From: an uncultured Pelagibacteraceae bacterium
GTDB lineage: Bacteria > Pseudomonadota > Alphaproteobacteria > Pelagibacterales > Pelagibacteraceae
Assembly: GCA_902582315.1 (NCBI GenBank)
Contig: CACHRP010000002.1
Location: 1-64,000, forward strand
Direction of reading: 5' to 3'
Length of the DNA: 64,000 bases
This document shows positions 52,733 to 64,000 of the stretch, one piece after another. Each line of letters begins with the position of its first letter. The stretch's first letter is position 1. The notes beneath the pieces are model-generated. The model ran no database searches, was not told where the DNA came from, and saw only the letters and a list, made by a program, of their open reading frames with translations. The translations under genes and the position numbers were made by a program.

Positions 52733-53860
52733 TTATGAAATAATTGAGTTCAGTTTTTTAAAATGTCTGAAATTAGTGTACTTCAAAGTATTTTTCTTTG
52801 CTTTTATCTTTTTTAAAAAATTCTCACTGTGATCTTCAAGAGCCTTAGATAAAGCCCCTTTTTTATTGTTTTCAAATAGCTTGCCAGCATCACCATTTAA
52901 AAGAAATTCCTTTGGTCCATTGGAACAATTTGATGATATAATTGGAAGATTGCATAAAGCAGCCTCTATGATTACAAACCCAGGATCTTCCCACAATGAA
53001 GAGAGAACATATATAGATGCATTTTTCATGTATGAATAAACATTAGCAGTATAATCTATTAGATAAACTCTATCATTTAATTTTTTTTTATTAATTAAAT
53101 TTTGTAATTCTTTTTTTTGCTCACCCTCACCAATAATATAAAGATCATAATTTTTGTTTGACGCAAAAAAATTAGAAATTTCATTAATCAGATATTTAAA
53201 ATTTTTTTGGGGTGTCAGTCTTCCTACTGATAGCAAAAATTTTCTATCACTTTTTTTTTCAATTTTTTCGTATTTCAATTTAACGAATTTTTTTACATTA
53301 ATTATAGCATCAGGCAGAAATATTAATTTTTTTTCAATTAAAAAATTTTTATTTTTTAATTCATTTATTAACTCAATTGAGGGACAAGTAATTTTAAAGA
53401 TATTTTTTGTAGTAATCATCCAAAATATTTTTCTTAAAAAATTTAATTTTGGCAAACCAGATATTCTTAAAATTACCTTGGATTTTGGTTTTAAAAAGTA
53501 ATTTATTAATAATGGTAGCGATGTGATTAAATGAATTATTAAATAATCTGGTTTTTGTTTATTTAATAATTTTATTAGCGGGAAGAATGATAGGATAAAA
53601 ATCAAAAAAAATGATATTCTACTTTGTATATACCCATTTTTAGGTAAATATTTGAAATAACTAAAATTTAATTTAATAAGATTTAGGTTATTTTTTTTTA
53701 TTTCATCTTCATATTCATCCCACTCACCACAAACATTTATTATACCAACATTGTTAGTTCTTAAACTATATCTTGAATATGCTATTGCTGAATTAAGAGT
53801 CGATTTTACTGTGCCAACATTAGAAATAAATGGAGACCAATATAAAATTTTTTTTTTCAT
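52733..53860 (-). CDS. GT4 family glycosyltransferase
   Basis: LLSVGRLTPQKNFKYLI, IIGEGEQKKEL, SSLWEDPGFVIIEAALC. Confidence 0.88.
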   Translation of the reverse strand: MKKKILYWSPFISNVGTVKSTLNSAIAYSRYSLRTNNVGIINVCGEWDEYEDEIKKNNLNLIKLNFSYFKYLPKNGYIQSRISFFLIFILSFFPLIKLLNKQKPDYLIIHLITSLPLLINYFLKPKSKVILRISGLPKLNFLRKIFWMITTKNIFKITCPSIELINELKNKNFLIEKKLIFLPDAIINVKKFVKLKYEKIEKKSDRKFLLSVGRLTPQKNFKYLINEISNFFASNKNYDLYIIGEGEQKKELQNLINKKKLNDRVYLIDYTANVYSYMKNASIYVLSSLWEDPGFVIIEAALCNLPIISSNCSNGPKEFLLNGDAGKLFENNKKGALSKALEDHSENFLKKIKAKKNTLKYTNFRHFKKLNSIIS

Positions 53861-53869
53861 TCAAGAATA

Positions 53870-53946
53870 TGGCGCGCCCTGAAGGATTCGAACCTACGAC
53901 CCACGGTTTAGAAAACCGTTGCTCTATCCAGCTGAGCTAAGGGCGC
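53870..53946 (-). tRNA. tRNA-Arg(TCT), CCA encoded
   Basis: GCGCCCT/AGGGCGC acceptor; anticodon arm ACGGT-TTTCTAA-ACCGT; CCA present. Confidence 0.95.
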
Positions 53947-53971
53947 AATTTAACATACTTATATAAGTAAA

Positions 53972-55378
53972 CTAATTTTTAAAAAAGAATTTTTTAAAAA
54001 TAATAAGGATTGATAATAATTCAACTCTCCCGATAATCATAAATAATATTAAAAAATATTTTGTTAAATTACTTATTTCTTCGAAATCTATACTATTTGT
54101 ATCTGTCATATATGAATTTACCGTATTCATAAGTGTCAATATCGAAAGATTAAATGATTGCTCAAAAGATAGGTTGCTCATTGATATTACGCTAGATAGA
54201 AATATGAGTGAAATTATAAATATTATAATTGACAAAAAATATTTATAAAAATCAGTTTTATCCATAATTTTGTCTGAGAATAATAATTTATTTATAAACA
54301 CATTTTTAGGTTTGGCATTAGAAATTATTTCATTAATGGAAAATTTAAATAAAGAAATAATTTTTAAAAAACGTAGACCTGAACTTGTTGAAAAAAAGGA
54401 TCCACCTACAATAATTAAAATTATAAATATGAATGATAAGTGCTGAGGTGTATTTTTTAATGACACACCAATATTTGAAACACAGCTTGCTATAGATAGA
54501 AAAATTATTGAAAAGTTTATTTCTTTATCAATTAGAAGAAAAAATGCAAAAATTACAATTACCAAATAACCTATAAGATAAATATCTTCTTGGATAAATT
54601 TAATCCCCTTCCTCCTATATACTGCTAAATTATATATAAAGAATAAGCTAAAAAAAGAGAGTAACATTAGTAGAGAAAGAATAATAATTTGAGTTTGACT
54701 ATTTAGAATTGATTCAAGATTATTTACCGGTAAAAAACCACCTGATGATATTAAAGTCATTGATAAATTTAGTGATACAAATGATCTAAAACTAAACAAG
54801 TTTAAGATAACAAAAATTATAACGGTTAAGAAAGAGTAAAAAATGAATATTTTAAGTGACTGTTTAAAAATTTCAGCTGTATTGAAAGCTAAAAAATTAG
54901 TTAATGTCTTTTTAAGATTATCATCGAAAACATCAATTAATAAGATTATTGAAAATAAAAAATATAAACCTCCTAACCATTGAGATGATGAACGCCAAAG
55001 TATTAAGCTTTCATCCAAATGCTTAATATTTTCAAATACTGTAAATCCTGTAGAGGTAAAACCAGATACTGACTCAAAATACGCATTTGCAAAGGTTATA
55101 TTATAAATGCTTAAATAATACGGTAATGCTATAAATAATGGTAAAATAAAATAGCCTAAAACTACTGAGAAAATTTTTGTAAAAACACTTATCTTTGTCG
55201 TATTTTTTTTTAAAAAAAAGAAACTTAACAAAGGTAATGTAGAAACTAGAAAAGTATATAAGTATGTATCTACATTTAGGTATAAATCAAAATAATATGA
55301 ATAAAGAATATTCAAAAAGCACAGAAAGCAAATTAAAATATTGAAAAATCTTAAATAGTAAATACTGAAATTAAGCAT
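53972..55378 (-). CDS. trkH: potassium uptake protein TrkH
   Basis: SVSGFTSTGFTVF, WRSSSQWLGGLYF, GGSFFSTSSGLRFLKI filter-like segments. Confidence 0.9.
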   Translation of the reverse strand: MLNFSIYYLRFFNILICFLCFLNILYSYYFDLYLNVDTYLYTFLVSTLPLLSFFFLKKNTTKISVFTKIFSVVLGYFILPLFIALPYYLSIYNITFANAYFESVSGFTSTGFTVFENIKHLDESLILWRSSSQWLGGLYFLFSIILLIDVFDDNLKKTLTNFLAFNTAEIFKQSLKIFIFYSFLTVIIFVILNLFSFRSFVSLNLSMTLISSGGFLPVNNLESILNSQTQIIILSLLMLLSFFSLFFIYNLAVYRRKGIKFIQEDIYLIGYLVIVIFAFFLLIDKEINFSIIFLSIASCVSNIGVSLKNTPQHLSFIFIILIIVGGSFFSTSSGLRFLKIISLFKFSINEIISNAKPKNVFINKLLFSDKIMDKTDFYKYFLSIIIFIISLIFLSSVISMSNLSFEQSFNLSILTLMNTVNSYMTDTNSIDFEEISNLTKYFLILFMIIGRVELLSILIIFKKFFFKN

Positions 55379-56751
55379 TAAATAGAGCTTATACGAAACA
55401 TATTCTCAACAACCGAAATTTGGTCATTTTTAGCGAGAAACACTACTTTATCATCTTTTTGAAAAACAAAACTTGAACGTGGGATAATTATATCATCTCC
55501 TCTCAAAATAGCTCCAATTCTTATTTCGTCAGGTAAATTTGCATTTTTTAACTCTTTGTTAATTAATTCTGACGTTTCAATTATTTCCGCCTCAATCACC
55601 TCATACTCACCATTCAGTATACTGTATGCTGTCTCGATAGTTCCCTTGTGAACATGTTTCAATATACTTGAAACAGTGCTCATCCTTGGATCTATAAGAT
55701 CGTCTATTTTTAACGAGGATTGAAGTAATGAATAATTAGATTTATTTGTTAGTGCTATTGTTTTTTTATTTTTTGAGAACTTTTCAACTAAAACACTAAT
55801 CATTAAATTATCCTCATCGTCATTAGTAAGTGCTAAAACTGTCTCAATTTCATCAAGGTTTGCCTCTGATAGAACATCTTCATCTAAAGCATCACCATTT
55901 ATAATAATTGAATTGTTTAATTCATTTGCAATAAATTCAGCTCTCTCTTTATTTTTTTCAATAATTTTAATTCTAGCTGAGTCAAAAGTTTCTTCGATAT
56001 TTTTTGCTAAATTATAGCCAATATTTCCTCCACCTATAATTAATATTTTACTTGATATTTTTTCGTTATGTCCAAAGGCTATAAGGGTTTTTGCCATTTG
56101 AGAAGAATTTATTATTACGTAGGCCTTATCATCTTTTTCCATTACGTCATTTTTTTTTAAAATAATAAATTTTTCGTTTCGAATGACTCCTAAAATATTT
56201 GCCTCTAAATCTGGAAACTTTTTAGTTAATTCATTTAATTTTATATTTTTAATAGGACAATTTTCTTCTATTAAAATCTCTAAAAGTCTTATTTTATTGT
56301 CAGCAAATGGAATATTGTCAAGAGCACCGGGTGCCTCAAGTTTTCTCAATAAGGATTTTGCAATTTCAAGTTCAGGTGAAATTATAACATCTATAGGAAG
56401 ATTTTCTTTATTATATAATTTACTAAATTTCGGCTCCAGATAATTTTGTGATCTTATTCTAGCAATTTTTTTTGATATTTTAAAAGTGGTATAAGCAATT
56501 TGACATATAAGCATATTAATTTCATCATTTCTGGTAACTGCAATTATCATGTCAGCATCAGCACCTTTGGCTTTTTCTAAAATTGAGGGATAAGTTGCTT
56601 TTCCAACAATAGCATTCACATCTAAAGAATCTTTAATTTTTTGGATATCTTCACTCGATTGGTCGACAACAGTAATAGAATGGTCTTGTTCACTTAATAG
56701 CTTAGCTATAGTGAATCCAACTCTTCCTGCACCGCAAATTATTATATTCAT
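55378..56751 (-). CDS. trkA: Trk system regulatory protein TrkA
   Basis: IIICGAGRVGFTIAKLL and second Rossmann ILIIGGGNIGYNLAK; RCK layout. Confidence 0.94.
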   Translation of the reverse strand: MNIIICGAGRVGFTIAKLLSEQDHSITVVDQSSEDIQKIKDSLDVNAIVGKATYPSILEKAKGADADMIIAVTRNDEINMLICQIAYTTFKISKKIARIRSQNYLEPKFSKLYNKENLPIDVIISPELEIAKSLLRKLEAPGALDNIPFADNKIRLLEILIEENCPIKNIKLNELTKKFPDLEANILGVIRNEKFIILKKNDVMEKDDKAYVIINSSQMAKTLIAFGHNEKISSKILIIGGGNIGYNLAKNIEETFDSARIKIIEKNKERAEFIANELNNSIIINGDALDEDVLSEANLDEIETVLALTNDDEDNLMISVLVEKFSKNKKTIALTNKSNYSLLQSSLKIDDLIDPRMSTVSSILKHVHKGTIETAYSILNGEYEVIEAEIIETSELINKELKNANLPDEIRIGAILRGDDIIIPRSSFVFQKDDKVVFLAKNDQISVVENMFRISSI

Positions 56752-58106
56752 TAATTCAGATCTTTTATATTAAGCCCTTTTAATTTTCTGTGTAATGCTG
56801 ATCTTTCCATTCCAATAAATTTAGCCATCTTAGATATATTTCCTCCAAATTTTTTTAATTGAGATGATAAATACTCTTTTTCAAAATTTTCTCTAGCCTC
56901 TTTTAATGGTACAGATAAAGATTTTTCATGAAACACATTTTCACTTTCTGAAATTTTTAATGACTCTTTAATTATACTAAATATCTTTTCAGGACTATCT
57001 GGTGATAGTATAGCTATTCTTTCTATCAAGTTTCTTAATTCTCTAACATTTCCAGGCCAAGAATAATCAATTAAATTATGATTATTTGGATCAATAACAA
57101 ACTTTTTGAGATTATAATTTTCAGCAATTTTTTCTGAGAAGTATTTAATTAATAAAGGTATATCTTGAGCTCTTTTATTTAAGGGTTCAATGTTAATTTG
57201 AAATACATTTAATCTATGAAATAGATCTTCTCTAAAATTTCCTTGAGATATTTCGTAATTAATATCTGTAGATGTCGAACATATTATTCTTACATCAACT
57301 TTTATATCATGATTCCCATTTATTCTTTTGAATTTTTGGTCTGTTAGAACTCTTAAAATTTTCGATTGTGTTTCTAGAGGTATTTCTGAAACCTCATCAA
57401 TCAAAAGAATTCCTCCTGAGGATTTTTCAAGAGCGCCATAAGAGATTGATCCATCTTCTTTTTCTTCTCCGAATAATTCCTGTTCATATTTTTTTACATC
57501 CAATAAAGCTCCATTAAGTATTATAAAAGGCTTATTTTTTCTATTTGAAATTTTATGAATTTTACGAGCTATCAATTCTTTTCCAGATCCAGTTGGTCCA
57601 CAAATAAAGACTCTTGACTCTGTAGTTGATACTTTTTGTATCTGATCATTTATTTTATTTATATTGTTGCTTGAACCAATTAGGTCAAAAGAGTGAAAAA
57701 GTTTAGTTTCTAGATATTTATTCTCTTTAATTAAGTTATAATTTTCTGATGCTCTCTTTATAAAGTTCATTAATCTTTCTTTATCAAATGGTTTTTGAAT
57801 AAATTCAAATGCTCCTGATTTAAGTGATTTCACAGCCATTTCTATATTCGCGTGCCCAGAGATAATGATTACAGGTATATCTTTATTTTTTTGTTTGATG
57901 TGATTAAGTAGCTCGATTCCATCATTGTCACCCTTATCTAATTTAACATCTATAATAGCTACTTCGGGTAACTTTTTATCAATTTCTTTTAATGCCTGAT
58001 TATAATTTGCAGCAACTCTAGTTTTATAACCAGCGTCGGAAATAAGATCATTTAAAATATTTCTTATATCAGGATTATCATCAATAATTAAAATTTCAGT
58101 AGACAT
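56751..58106 (-). CDS. ntrX: response regulator NtrX
   Basis: Receiver domain, AAA+ (GPTGSGKELIARKIH, ILLIDEVSEIP), Fis-type HTH tail; no GAFTGA loop. Confidence 0.92.
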   Translation of the reverse strand: MSTEILIIDDNPDIRNILNDLISDAGYKTRVAANYNQALKEIDKKLPEVAIIDVKLDKGDNDGIELLNHIKQKNKDIPVIIISGHANIEMAVKSLKSGAFEFIQKPFDKERLMNFIKRASENYNLIKENKYLETKLFHSFDLIGSSNNINKINDQIQKVSTTESRVFICGPTGSGKELIARKIHKISNRKNKPFIILNGALLDVKKYEQELFGEEKEDGSISYGALEKSSGGILLIDEVSEIPLETQSKILRVLTDQKFKRINGNHDIKVDVRIICSTSTDINYEISQGNFREDLFHRLNVFQINIEPLNKRAQDIPLLIKYFSEKIAENYNLKKFVIDPNNHNLIDYSWPGNVRELRNLIERIAILSPDSPEKIFSIIKESLKISESENVFHEKSLSVPLKEARENFEKEYLSSQLKKFGGNISKMAKFIGMERSALHRKLKGLNIKDLN

Positions 58107-58107
58107 T

Positions 58108-59883
58108 TTAAGCAGGTAAATCTATTTTAATTGTTGCTCCAATTTTATTCTCAACAAGTTTCAAAGTTCCATTATGGTCATTAATTATTTTATTCACTAT
58201 AGGAAGTCCTAAACCAGTGCCATTATTCTTTGTTGTGAAATATGGTTTAAGCAAATCATCTAAATTTTTACTACTAAATCCTAGACCATTATCATTAATA
58301 ATGATTTGTATATAATCATCTTTTTTTAAAATTTCTATATCAATTTTCTTTGTAAAATCAGGACTTTTTGAGAATTTCTCTTTTAAACTCTCAATAGAGT
58401 TTTTAAAAAGGTTTGTAAAGATTCTATTTAATTGCTCTGAGTCACAATTTATATTTAATGGTTCCTTAAAGGATTTAAAGTTTATATTTACTGATTTATC
58501 AATTTCATTCATCAATAATATATTTTCTTTAATTATTTTCACAATATTATGCTTTTTTAAAATTGGTTTCGGCATTCTAGCAAAATCAGAAAATTCATTT
58601 ATTAAATTTTCTATTTGTTTAATTTGCTTGTTTATAATTTTTAAATTTTCATTAAAATTTGATTTATCATTCTCACTCATTAGATTTGAAAACTTTGAAT
58701 TAAATCTATCAATAATTAATTGAATGGGCGTTAGAGGATTTTTGATCTCATGTGCTAATTTTCTAGCAACATTTTCCCATGCTTCGTGTCGCTCAGTAAG
58801 AAGTAATTTGTCTTGTTGGGTTTTTAAACGATCAATCATCAAGTTGAAATTTTTATTTAATGACTCAAGCTCTTTATCTGTTTTTATTTCAGGAACCTTA
58901 GTATCTAAATTTCCTCTACCAATGCTCATTGATGCGTTTACTAAATTATTAATTGATCTAAAAAACCTAGAGGAAAACCTTATAGCTATTGAAACACTTA
59001 AAAATAGCATTAAAGAAACAACTATTAAATAAATTAAAATAAATGAGATTTGTATTCCTGTTCTCTTATCTTCAACAGTATAATAAAAATTAAGTGCTTC
59101 TTGAGACTCTGTCAAATATTTGGAAATATCTTGTTCTAAATATTTAACAACATATAGATATGTGTTTTTATAATTAGGTAGCTTAAGTATTGCAGCAGAT
59201 TTATTCTCAAATGCATTAATGATTTTAAGAGGCCTGTCATCTTTCATTACTAAATCAAATGCTTTTTGATCTGGTGCTATGAATTTCTTCATATCGTTTA
59301 AAGTTGACATGATAATTTTTTTTTGGTCAGTTATTATATGTATCTCATCTACATTACGTAAAATTTTTTGGTTAATTAAGAATTTTTTAAAATCACGTGG
59401 ATCACTTTGATAAAAATTTCCACTTTTGTTTATATCGAAAGCTATCATCACAATATCGCTCTCTATCTTATTTCTTACATCCTGGACATAGTTTTTAGCT
59501 AACTCATAAGAGTTGTTGACAGCGGTTGTAATTTTTTTATCAAAATATTTCTCTAGAGCGAAAGAAAACAAAAAGAGAGAGAAAATTGATATTAAAATTG
59601 ATGGTATTAAAGTAAATAAGGCAAAAAAAGTAATATATTTTTTATTTGATTTTGAACCTTTTACGTCGATTTCATTTTTAATGGATTTTTTTATTTCTAA
59701 AAAAACAAAAACAAAAAAAAATAATAGTAATACAATGTTTACGATTAATAAATATTGTAAATTGACCTCATTTAATTCAATAAAACTTTTATCAATAAAT
59801 GTTAAAAATGTAATAAAACCAACAAATAATGTAATAAGAAAGATTAAAATAATAAAAATATTTTTTTTTATAAATTCAAGCAT
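58108..59883 (-). CDS. ntrY: sensor histidine kinase NtrY
   Basis: HAMP region, ARKLAHEIKNPLTPIQLIIDR, NNGTGLGLPIVNKI; adjacent to ntrX. Confidence 0.93.
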   Translation of the reverse strand: MLEFIKKNIFIILIFLITLFVGFITFLTFIDKSFIELNEVNLQYLLIVNIVLLLFFFVFVFLEIKKSIKNEIDVKGSKSNKKYITFFALFTLIPSILISIFSLFLFSFALEKYFDKKITTAVNNSYELAKNYVQDVRNKIESDIVMIAFDINKSGNFYQSDPRDFKKFLINQKILRNVDEIHIITDQKKIIMSTLNDMKKFIAPDQKAFDLVMKDDRPLKIINAFENKSAAILKLPNYKNTYLYVVKYLEQDISKYLTESQEALNFYYTVEDKRTGIQISFILIYLIVVSLMLFLSVSIAIRFSSRFFRSINNLVNASMSIGRGNLDTKVPEIKTDKELESLNKNFNLMIDRLKTQQDKLLLTERHEAWENVARKLAHEIKNPLTPIQLIIDRFNSKFSNLMSENDKSNFNENLKIINKQIKQIENLINEFSDFARMPKPILKKHNIVKIIKENILLMNEIDKSVNINFKSFKEPLNINCDSEQLNRIFTNLFKNSIESLKEKFSKSPDFTKKIDIEILKKDDYIQIIINDNGLGFSSKNLDDLLKPYFTTKNNGTGLGLPIVNKIINDHNGTLKLVENKIGATIKIDLPA

Positions 59884-59917
59884 TGTGTAATAAATTCATT
59901 ATCTTATATATAACGAA

Positions 59918-61027
59918 ATGAGTAATTGTTTTATAATACTAGCCGCGGGACAAAGCAAAAGGTTTAAATCAATTAATTTAAAGCAATATACATATTATAG
60001 AAATAGACCCGTATTTGAGCACACATTAGATAAAGTCTTAGAATGTAAACTCTTCAAATACATAATTTTAGTAACCAATAAAAAATCATTTATCAAAAAG
60101 AAATATTTATCAAAAATTAAGGTCTTAAAAGGTGGAAAAGAAAGGAGCGATTCTTCTTTAATAGCCATTAAATATGCAAAGAGGTTTAAAGTCAGAAATA
60201 TCTTAATCCATGATGCAGCAAGACCAAATTTTTCACTTAAATTAATTAAAAATGTATTATTTAGTTTGAAAAAAAATAAAGCTGTGGTGCCATACATTAA
60301 TTCTACAGATGCAATTAAATACAATTTTAAAAAATCACTATTTAACTTAAGAAAAGAAAATATTTATTTAGCACAAACTCCCCAAGGTTTTAGGTTCAAG
60401 GATATATATAAATTAGCAAAAAAAAATAAAAACAAGATTCAGGATGAGTCTAGTCTATTCATTAATAATAACTATAGAGTTAAATTTATTAAAGGTGAAA
60501 TAGAGAATACTAAAATTACATATAAGAGTGATTTAAAATATATATCAACATTTTATGGAATTGGTTTTGATGTCCACAGACTTGTCAAAGGAAGAAAACT
60601 TTATTTAGGTGGATTAGATATTAAATCATCATTAGGCACACTGGGACATTCTGATGGGGATCCTGTTTTACATGCCATAACAGATGCAATTCTTGGAGCT
60701 TGTAAAAAGGGAGATATTGGTCAGAAATTTTCAAATAAAAATTCTAAGTATAAAAATATAAGATCAACAATATTATTAAGTAGAGTAATTAAAGAAATGG
60801 AAGAAAATAGTTTTTATATAAATAATCTTGATATTAACATAATAACTCAAACACCTAAAATTTCAAAATATAAACATAAAATTGTTAAATCAATTTCAGA
60901 TATTTGTGGAATATCGAAAAATAAAATAAATATAAAAGGTAAGACAACAGAAAAATTGGGATTAATAGGGAAGGAAAAAGCAATTGCTTGTGAAGTAATC
61001 ACTTCAATTTCAAAATATGATTTATAA
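59918..61027 (+). CDS. ispDF: bifunctional IspD/IspF
   Basis: ILAAGQSKRFK, HDAARPNFS (IspD); GIGFDVHRLVKGRKLYLGGLDI, HSDGDPVLHAITDAILGA (IspF). Confidence 0.96.
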   Translation: MSNCFIILAAGQSKRFKSINLKQYTYYRNRPVFEHTLDKVLECKLFKYIILVTNKKSFIKKKYLSKIKVLKGGKERSDSSLIAIKYAKRFKVRNILIHDAARPNFSLKLIKNVLFSLKKNKAVVPYINSTDAIKYNFKKSLFNLRKENIYLAQTPQGFRFKDIYKLAKKNKNKIQDESSLFINNNYRVKFIKGEIENTKITYKSDLKYISTFYGIGFDVHRLVKGRKLYLGGLDIKSSLGTLGHSDGDPVLHAITDAILGACKKGDIGQKFSNKNSKYKNIRSTILLSRVIKEMEENSFYINNLDINIITQTPKISKYKHKIVKSISDICGISKNKINIKGKTTEKLGLIGKEKAIACEVITSISKYDL

Positions 61028-61511
61028 ATTTAATTCTTTATTCGTAACATTATTTGGTATTGGCAGAATAAGCAAAATTCCAGGAAGTATTGCATCTTTA
61101 GTAACTATTATTTTTTTATTTTTTATATTTCAAATTCTAGATTTAGCACCTGATCTAGTTTTAATTTGTTTGATTGTAATATTTTTTGTTTCACTTTATT
61201 CCATAAATCAGTTTATTAAAAATAAAGAAAACAAAGATCCAAAAGAAATTGTAATAGATGAATTTATTGGTCAATCAATACCAATATGTTTATATGAAAT
61301 AGCTCACGAGGGTTCAAAAGAAACTAACGAAGTTTTAACATTTTATTTTATAATGTTTATTCTATTTAGAATTTTTGACATTACGAAACCTTACCCCGTT
61401 AGTTATTATGATAAAAATTTTAAAAATAGTTTTGGTGTAGTTATGGATGACGTTTGTGCTGGGTTATATGTTGTGGCAGTTATGGTATTGTATATGGTTT
61501 TCAGCTCATGA
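61017..61511 (+). CDS. pgpA: phosphatidylglycerophosphatase A
   Basis: GIGRISKIPGSIAS, VIDEFIGQSI, RIFDITKPYPV, GVVMDDVCAGLY. Confidence 0.9.
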   Translation: MIYKFNSLFVTLFGIGRISKIPGSIASLVTIIFLFFIFQILDLAPDLVLICLIVIFFVSLYSINQFIKNKENKDPKEIVIDEFIGQSIPICLYEIAHEGSKETNEVLTFYFIMFILFRIFDITKPYPVSYYDKNFKNSFGVVMDDVCAGLYVVAVMVLYMVFSS

Positions 61512-61981
61512 AAAAAATTTCTAACAAAGTAGTAAAAAAACTTAGGGCAAAAAAATTAAAAATTTCTTTTGCAGAGTCATGCACAGGTGGTTTATTAGCT
61601 AGTTCGATTACTTCGATCGGTGGATCTTCTAAGATTTTTACTTTAGGAATGGTTACTTACTCAAATCAATCAAAAATAAATATTTTAAAAGTTCCAAAAA
61701 AAATTATAGCCAAATATGGCGCTGTTAGCTACGAGACATGTTTGGAAATGGTAAAGAATTTGAGTAAAATTAGTCGAACAAATATATCAATTTCTATAAC
61801 AGGAATTGCTGGACCCAAAGGTGGAACTAAAGAAAAACCAGTCGGACTAGTTTATATTGGGTTAAAGAAAGGAAATAAAATTGTCGTAAAGAAATATTTA
61901 TTTAAACACAAAAATCGAAATTCAATTCAAAAAGCTACAGTTATAAAAGCTTTAAACCTTATTTTAAGTATTTTTAAATAG
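61508..61981 (+). CDS. CinA C-terminal domain (nicotinamide-nucleotide amidase) protein
   Basis: ISFAESCTGGLLASSITSIGGSS, ITGIAGPKGGTKEKPVGLVYIGL; start set to ATGA overlap. Confidence 0.92.
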   Translation: MKKISNKVVKKLRAKKLKISFAESCTGGLLASSITSIGGSSKIFTLGMVTYSNQSKINILKVPKKIIAKYGAVSYETCLEMVKNLSKISRTNISISITGIAGPKGGTKEKPVGLVYIGLKKGNKIVVKKYLFKHKNRNSIQKATVIKALNLILSIFK

Positions 61982-62413
61982 TTCTTCAGCTCTGTTTTGA
62001 AAGGCATCTGCAATTTTATTAAGACCATATGTAAAAGACTTATTCATTAATATATTTAAAAATTTATTTTTTAGCTCGAAATCTACATCAAATGATACTT
62101 CGGTCATGTTACCTTTTTGATTAAAATACCACCTATTTTCTAGATATTTTAATGGACCATCAATATTAGTAACGTAAATTGTGTCTTCTTTTTTATTAAA
62201 TCTCACATCACTTTTATATGTGTCTTTAAAAATTCCCTTTCCAATAGTCAAATCTGCAATAATATATATATCCTCCCCTTTAACGTTACGCTCATAAACT
62301 TTTGAGTTAATACAATAAGGTATGAAATTGGGATACTCGTCTATATCTAAAACTAAATCAATTAATTTTTTTTTTTCAATTTGAATTAATCTTTTGACCG
62401 ATGCTTGGGGCAT
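61964..62413 (-). CDS. RatA/COQ10-type START-like protein
   Basis: [26 protein letters not shown]. Confidence 0.88.
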   Translation of the reverse strand: MPQASVKRLIQIEKKKLIDLVLDIDEYPNFIPYCINSKVYERNVKGEDIYIIADLTIGKGIFKDTYKSDVRFNKKEDTIYVTNIDGPLKYLENRWYFNQKGNMTEVSFDVDFELKNKFLNILMNKSFTYGLNKIADAFQNRAEELFKNT

Positions 62414-63318
62414 TTGTTTTTAAACGTTGGGTTTTTAGTTTTCTAAAATCTTCATCTGCATGATAAGAGGATCTAGTTAATGGCGTTGAAGATACTAGTA
62501 AAAATCCTTTTGATTTTGCAATTTCCCCAAATTCTTCAAATTCATCAGGATGATAATATTTTTCGAGTGGATGATGTTTTGAGGAAGGTTGTAAATATTG
62601 ACCAATTGTTAAAAAATCAACTTTGGCAGATATTAAATCATCCATAACTTGTACGACTTCATCCTTTTTTTCACCTAGACCAATCATTATTCCAGATTTA
62701 GTAAATATATTTTTATTTATCTCTTTAGATTTTTTTAAAAGATCTAGAGACGCAAAGTATCTAGCTCCTGGTCTGACCTTTCTATAAAGGCTAGGCACTG
62801 TTTCAATATTATGATTAAATACATCTGGATTAGCCTCAATAACTTTTTTATATGACTCACCTTTTCTAAGAAAATCTGGAGTTAGTACCTCTACTGATGT
62901 GTTTGGGTTTAATTTTTTTGTAGCTAAAATTACCTCATAAAAATGATTTGATCCACCATCGGGTAAATCATCTCTATCAACGGATGTTATTACTACATGG
63001 TTAAGATCTAATTTTTTTACTGCATTTGATATTTTGTATGGTTCAAATGGATCGAGCGGCTGAGGTTTTCCAGTGCTAACATCACAAAAAGCACAAGCTC
63101 GAGTACAAGTGTCTCCCATTATCATAAAAGTTGCGTGCCTTTTGCTCCAACATTCAGTTATATTTGGACAATTCGCTTCCTGACAAACTGTAACTAATTT
63201 ACTTTTATTAATTAAACTTTTAGTAATAAAAAATTCTTTACTATTAATTATTTTAGATTTAATCCAATTAGGTTTCCTCTTTATTGGATTAACTGGTTTA
63301 TTTACTTTTTCTGGGTGT

Positions 63319-63329
<11 letters not shown>
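62376..63329 (-). CDS. lipA: lipoyl synthase
   Basis: [26 protein letters not shown] radical SAM motif. Confidence 0.97.

Positions 63330-64000
<671 letters not shown>

Noticed and set aside
53154-53501. 115-aa plus-strand ORF inside the GT4 gene
   Set aside because: Phe/Ile-rich mirrored frame typical of AT-rich antisense ORFs
59995-60324. 109-aa minus-strand ORF inside ispDF
   Set aside because: Antisense to the IspD domain with no supporting features

Overview
AT-rich, very compact chromosomal window that looks like a streamlined marine alphaproteobacterium of the SAR11/Pelagibacterales type. This assignment is inferred from base composition, gene order and protein style; no database was searched. 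About 60 protein-coding genes and four tRNAs (Lys-TTT, Cys-GCA, Asn-GTT, Arg-TCT) are supported. No rRNA, CRISPR array, insertion sequence or prophage was seen. Main blocks: tgt-ppiB-coaD-gyrA-ssb; uvrA; secF-secD-yajC; serS-tatCBA-scpBA-nagZ-(SPOR-position ORF)-argS-dgt; a small arsenic module (arsC + aquaporin); a ~15 kb phosphate island (ppx, ppk, sixA-like, phoB, phoU, pstBACS, an unknown secreted protein, phoR, then a lipid-remodelling set of GT4 glycosyltransferase + PlcP-like phosphoesterase + diacylglycerol-kinase-like gene); manC-ilvD-valS; a PQQ-dehydrogenase/XRE/aapJQMP/glycosyltransferase block lying between tRNA-Asn and tRNA-Arg; trkH-trkA-ntrX-ntrY; ispDF-pgpA-cinA; ratA-lipA-ftsB-eno. 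The best leads are: (1) 11-bp-periodic TGTAACA/TTTAACA repeats that look like a lineage-specific Pho box upstream of pstS and in both orientations between plcP and the DAG-kinase gene, with a weaker match before the arsenic module; (2) a tRNA-guanine transglycosylase that appears to have lost two of its three zinc-binding cysteines; (3) a lysine-rich 68-aa protein with an unusually strong Shine-Dalgarno; (4) tandem perfect palindromes before aapJ; (5) intra-operon hairpins after both periplasmic binding-protein genes.
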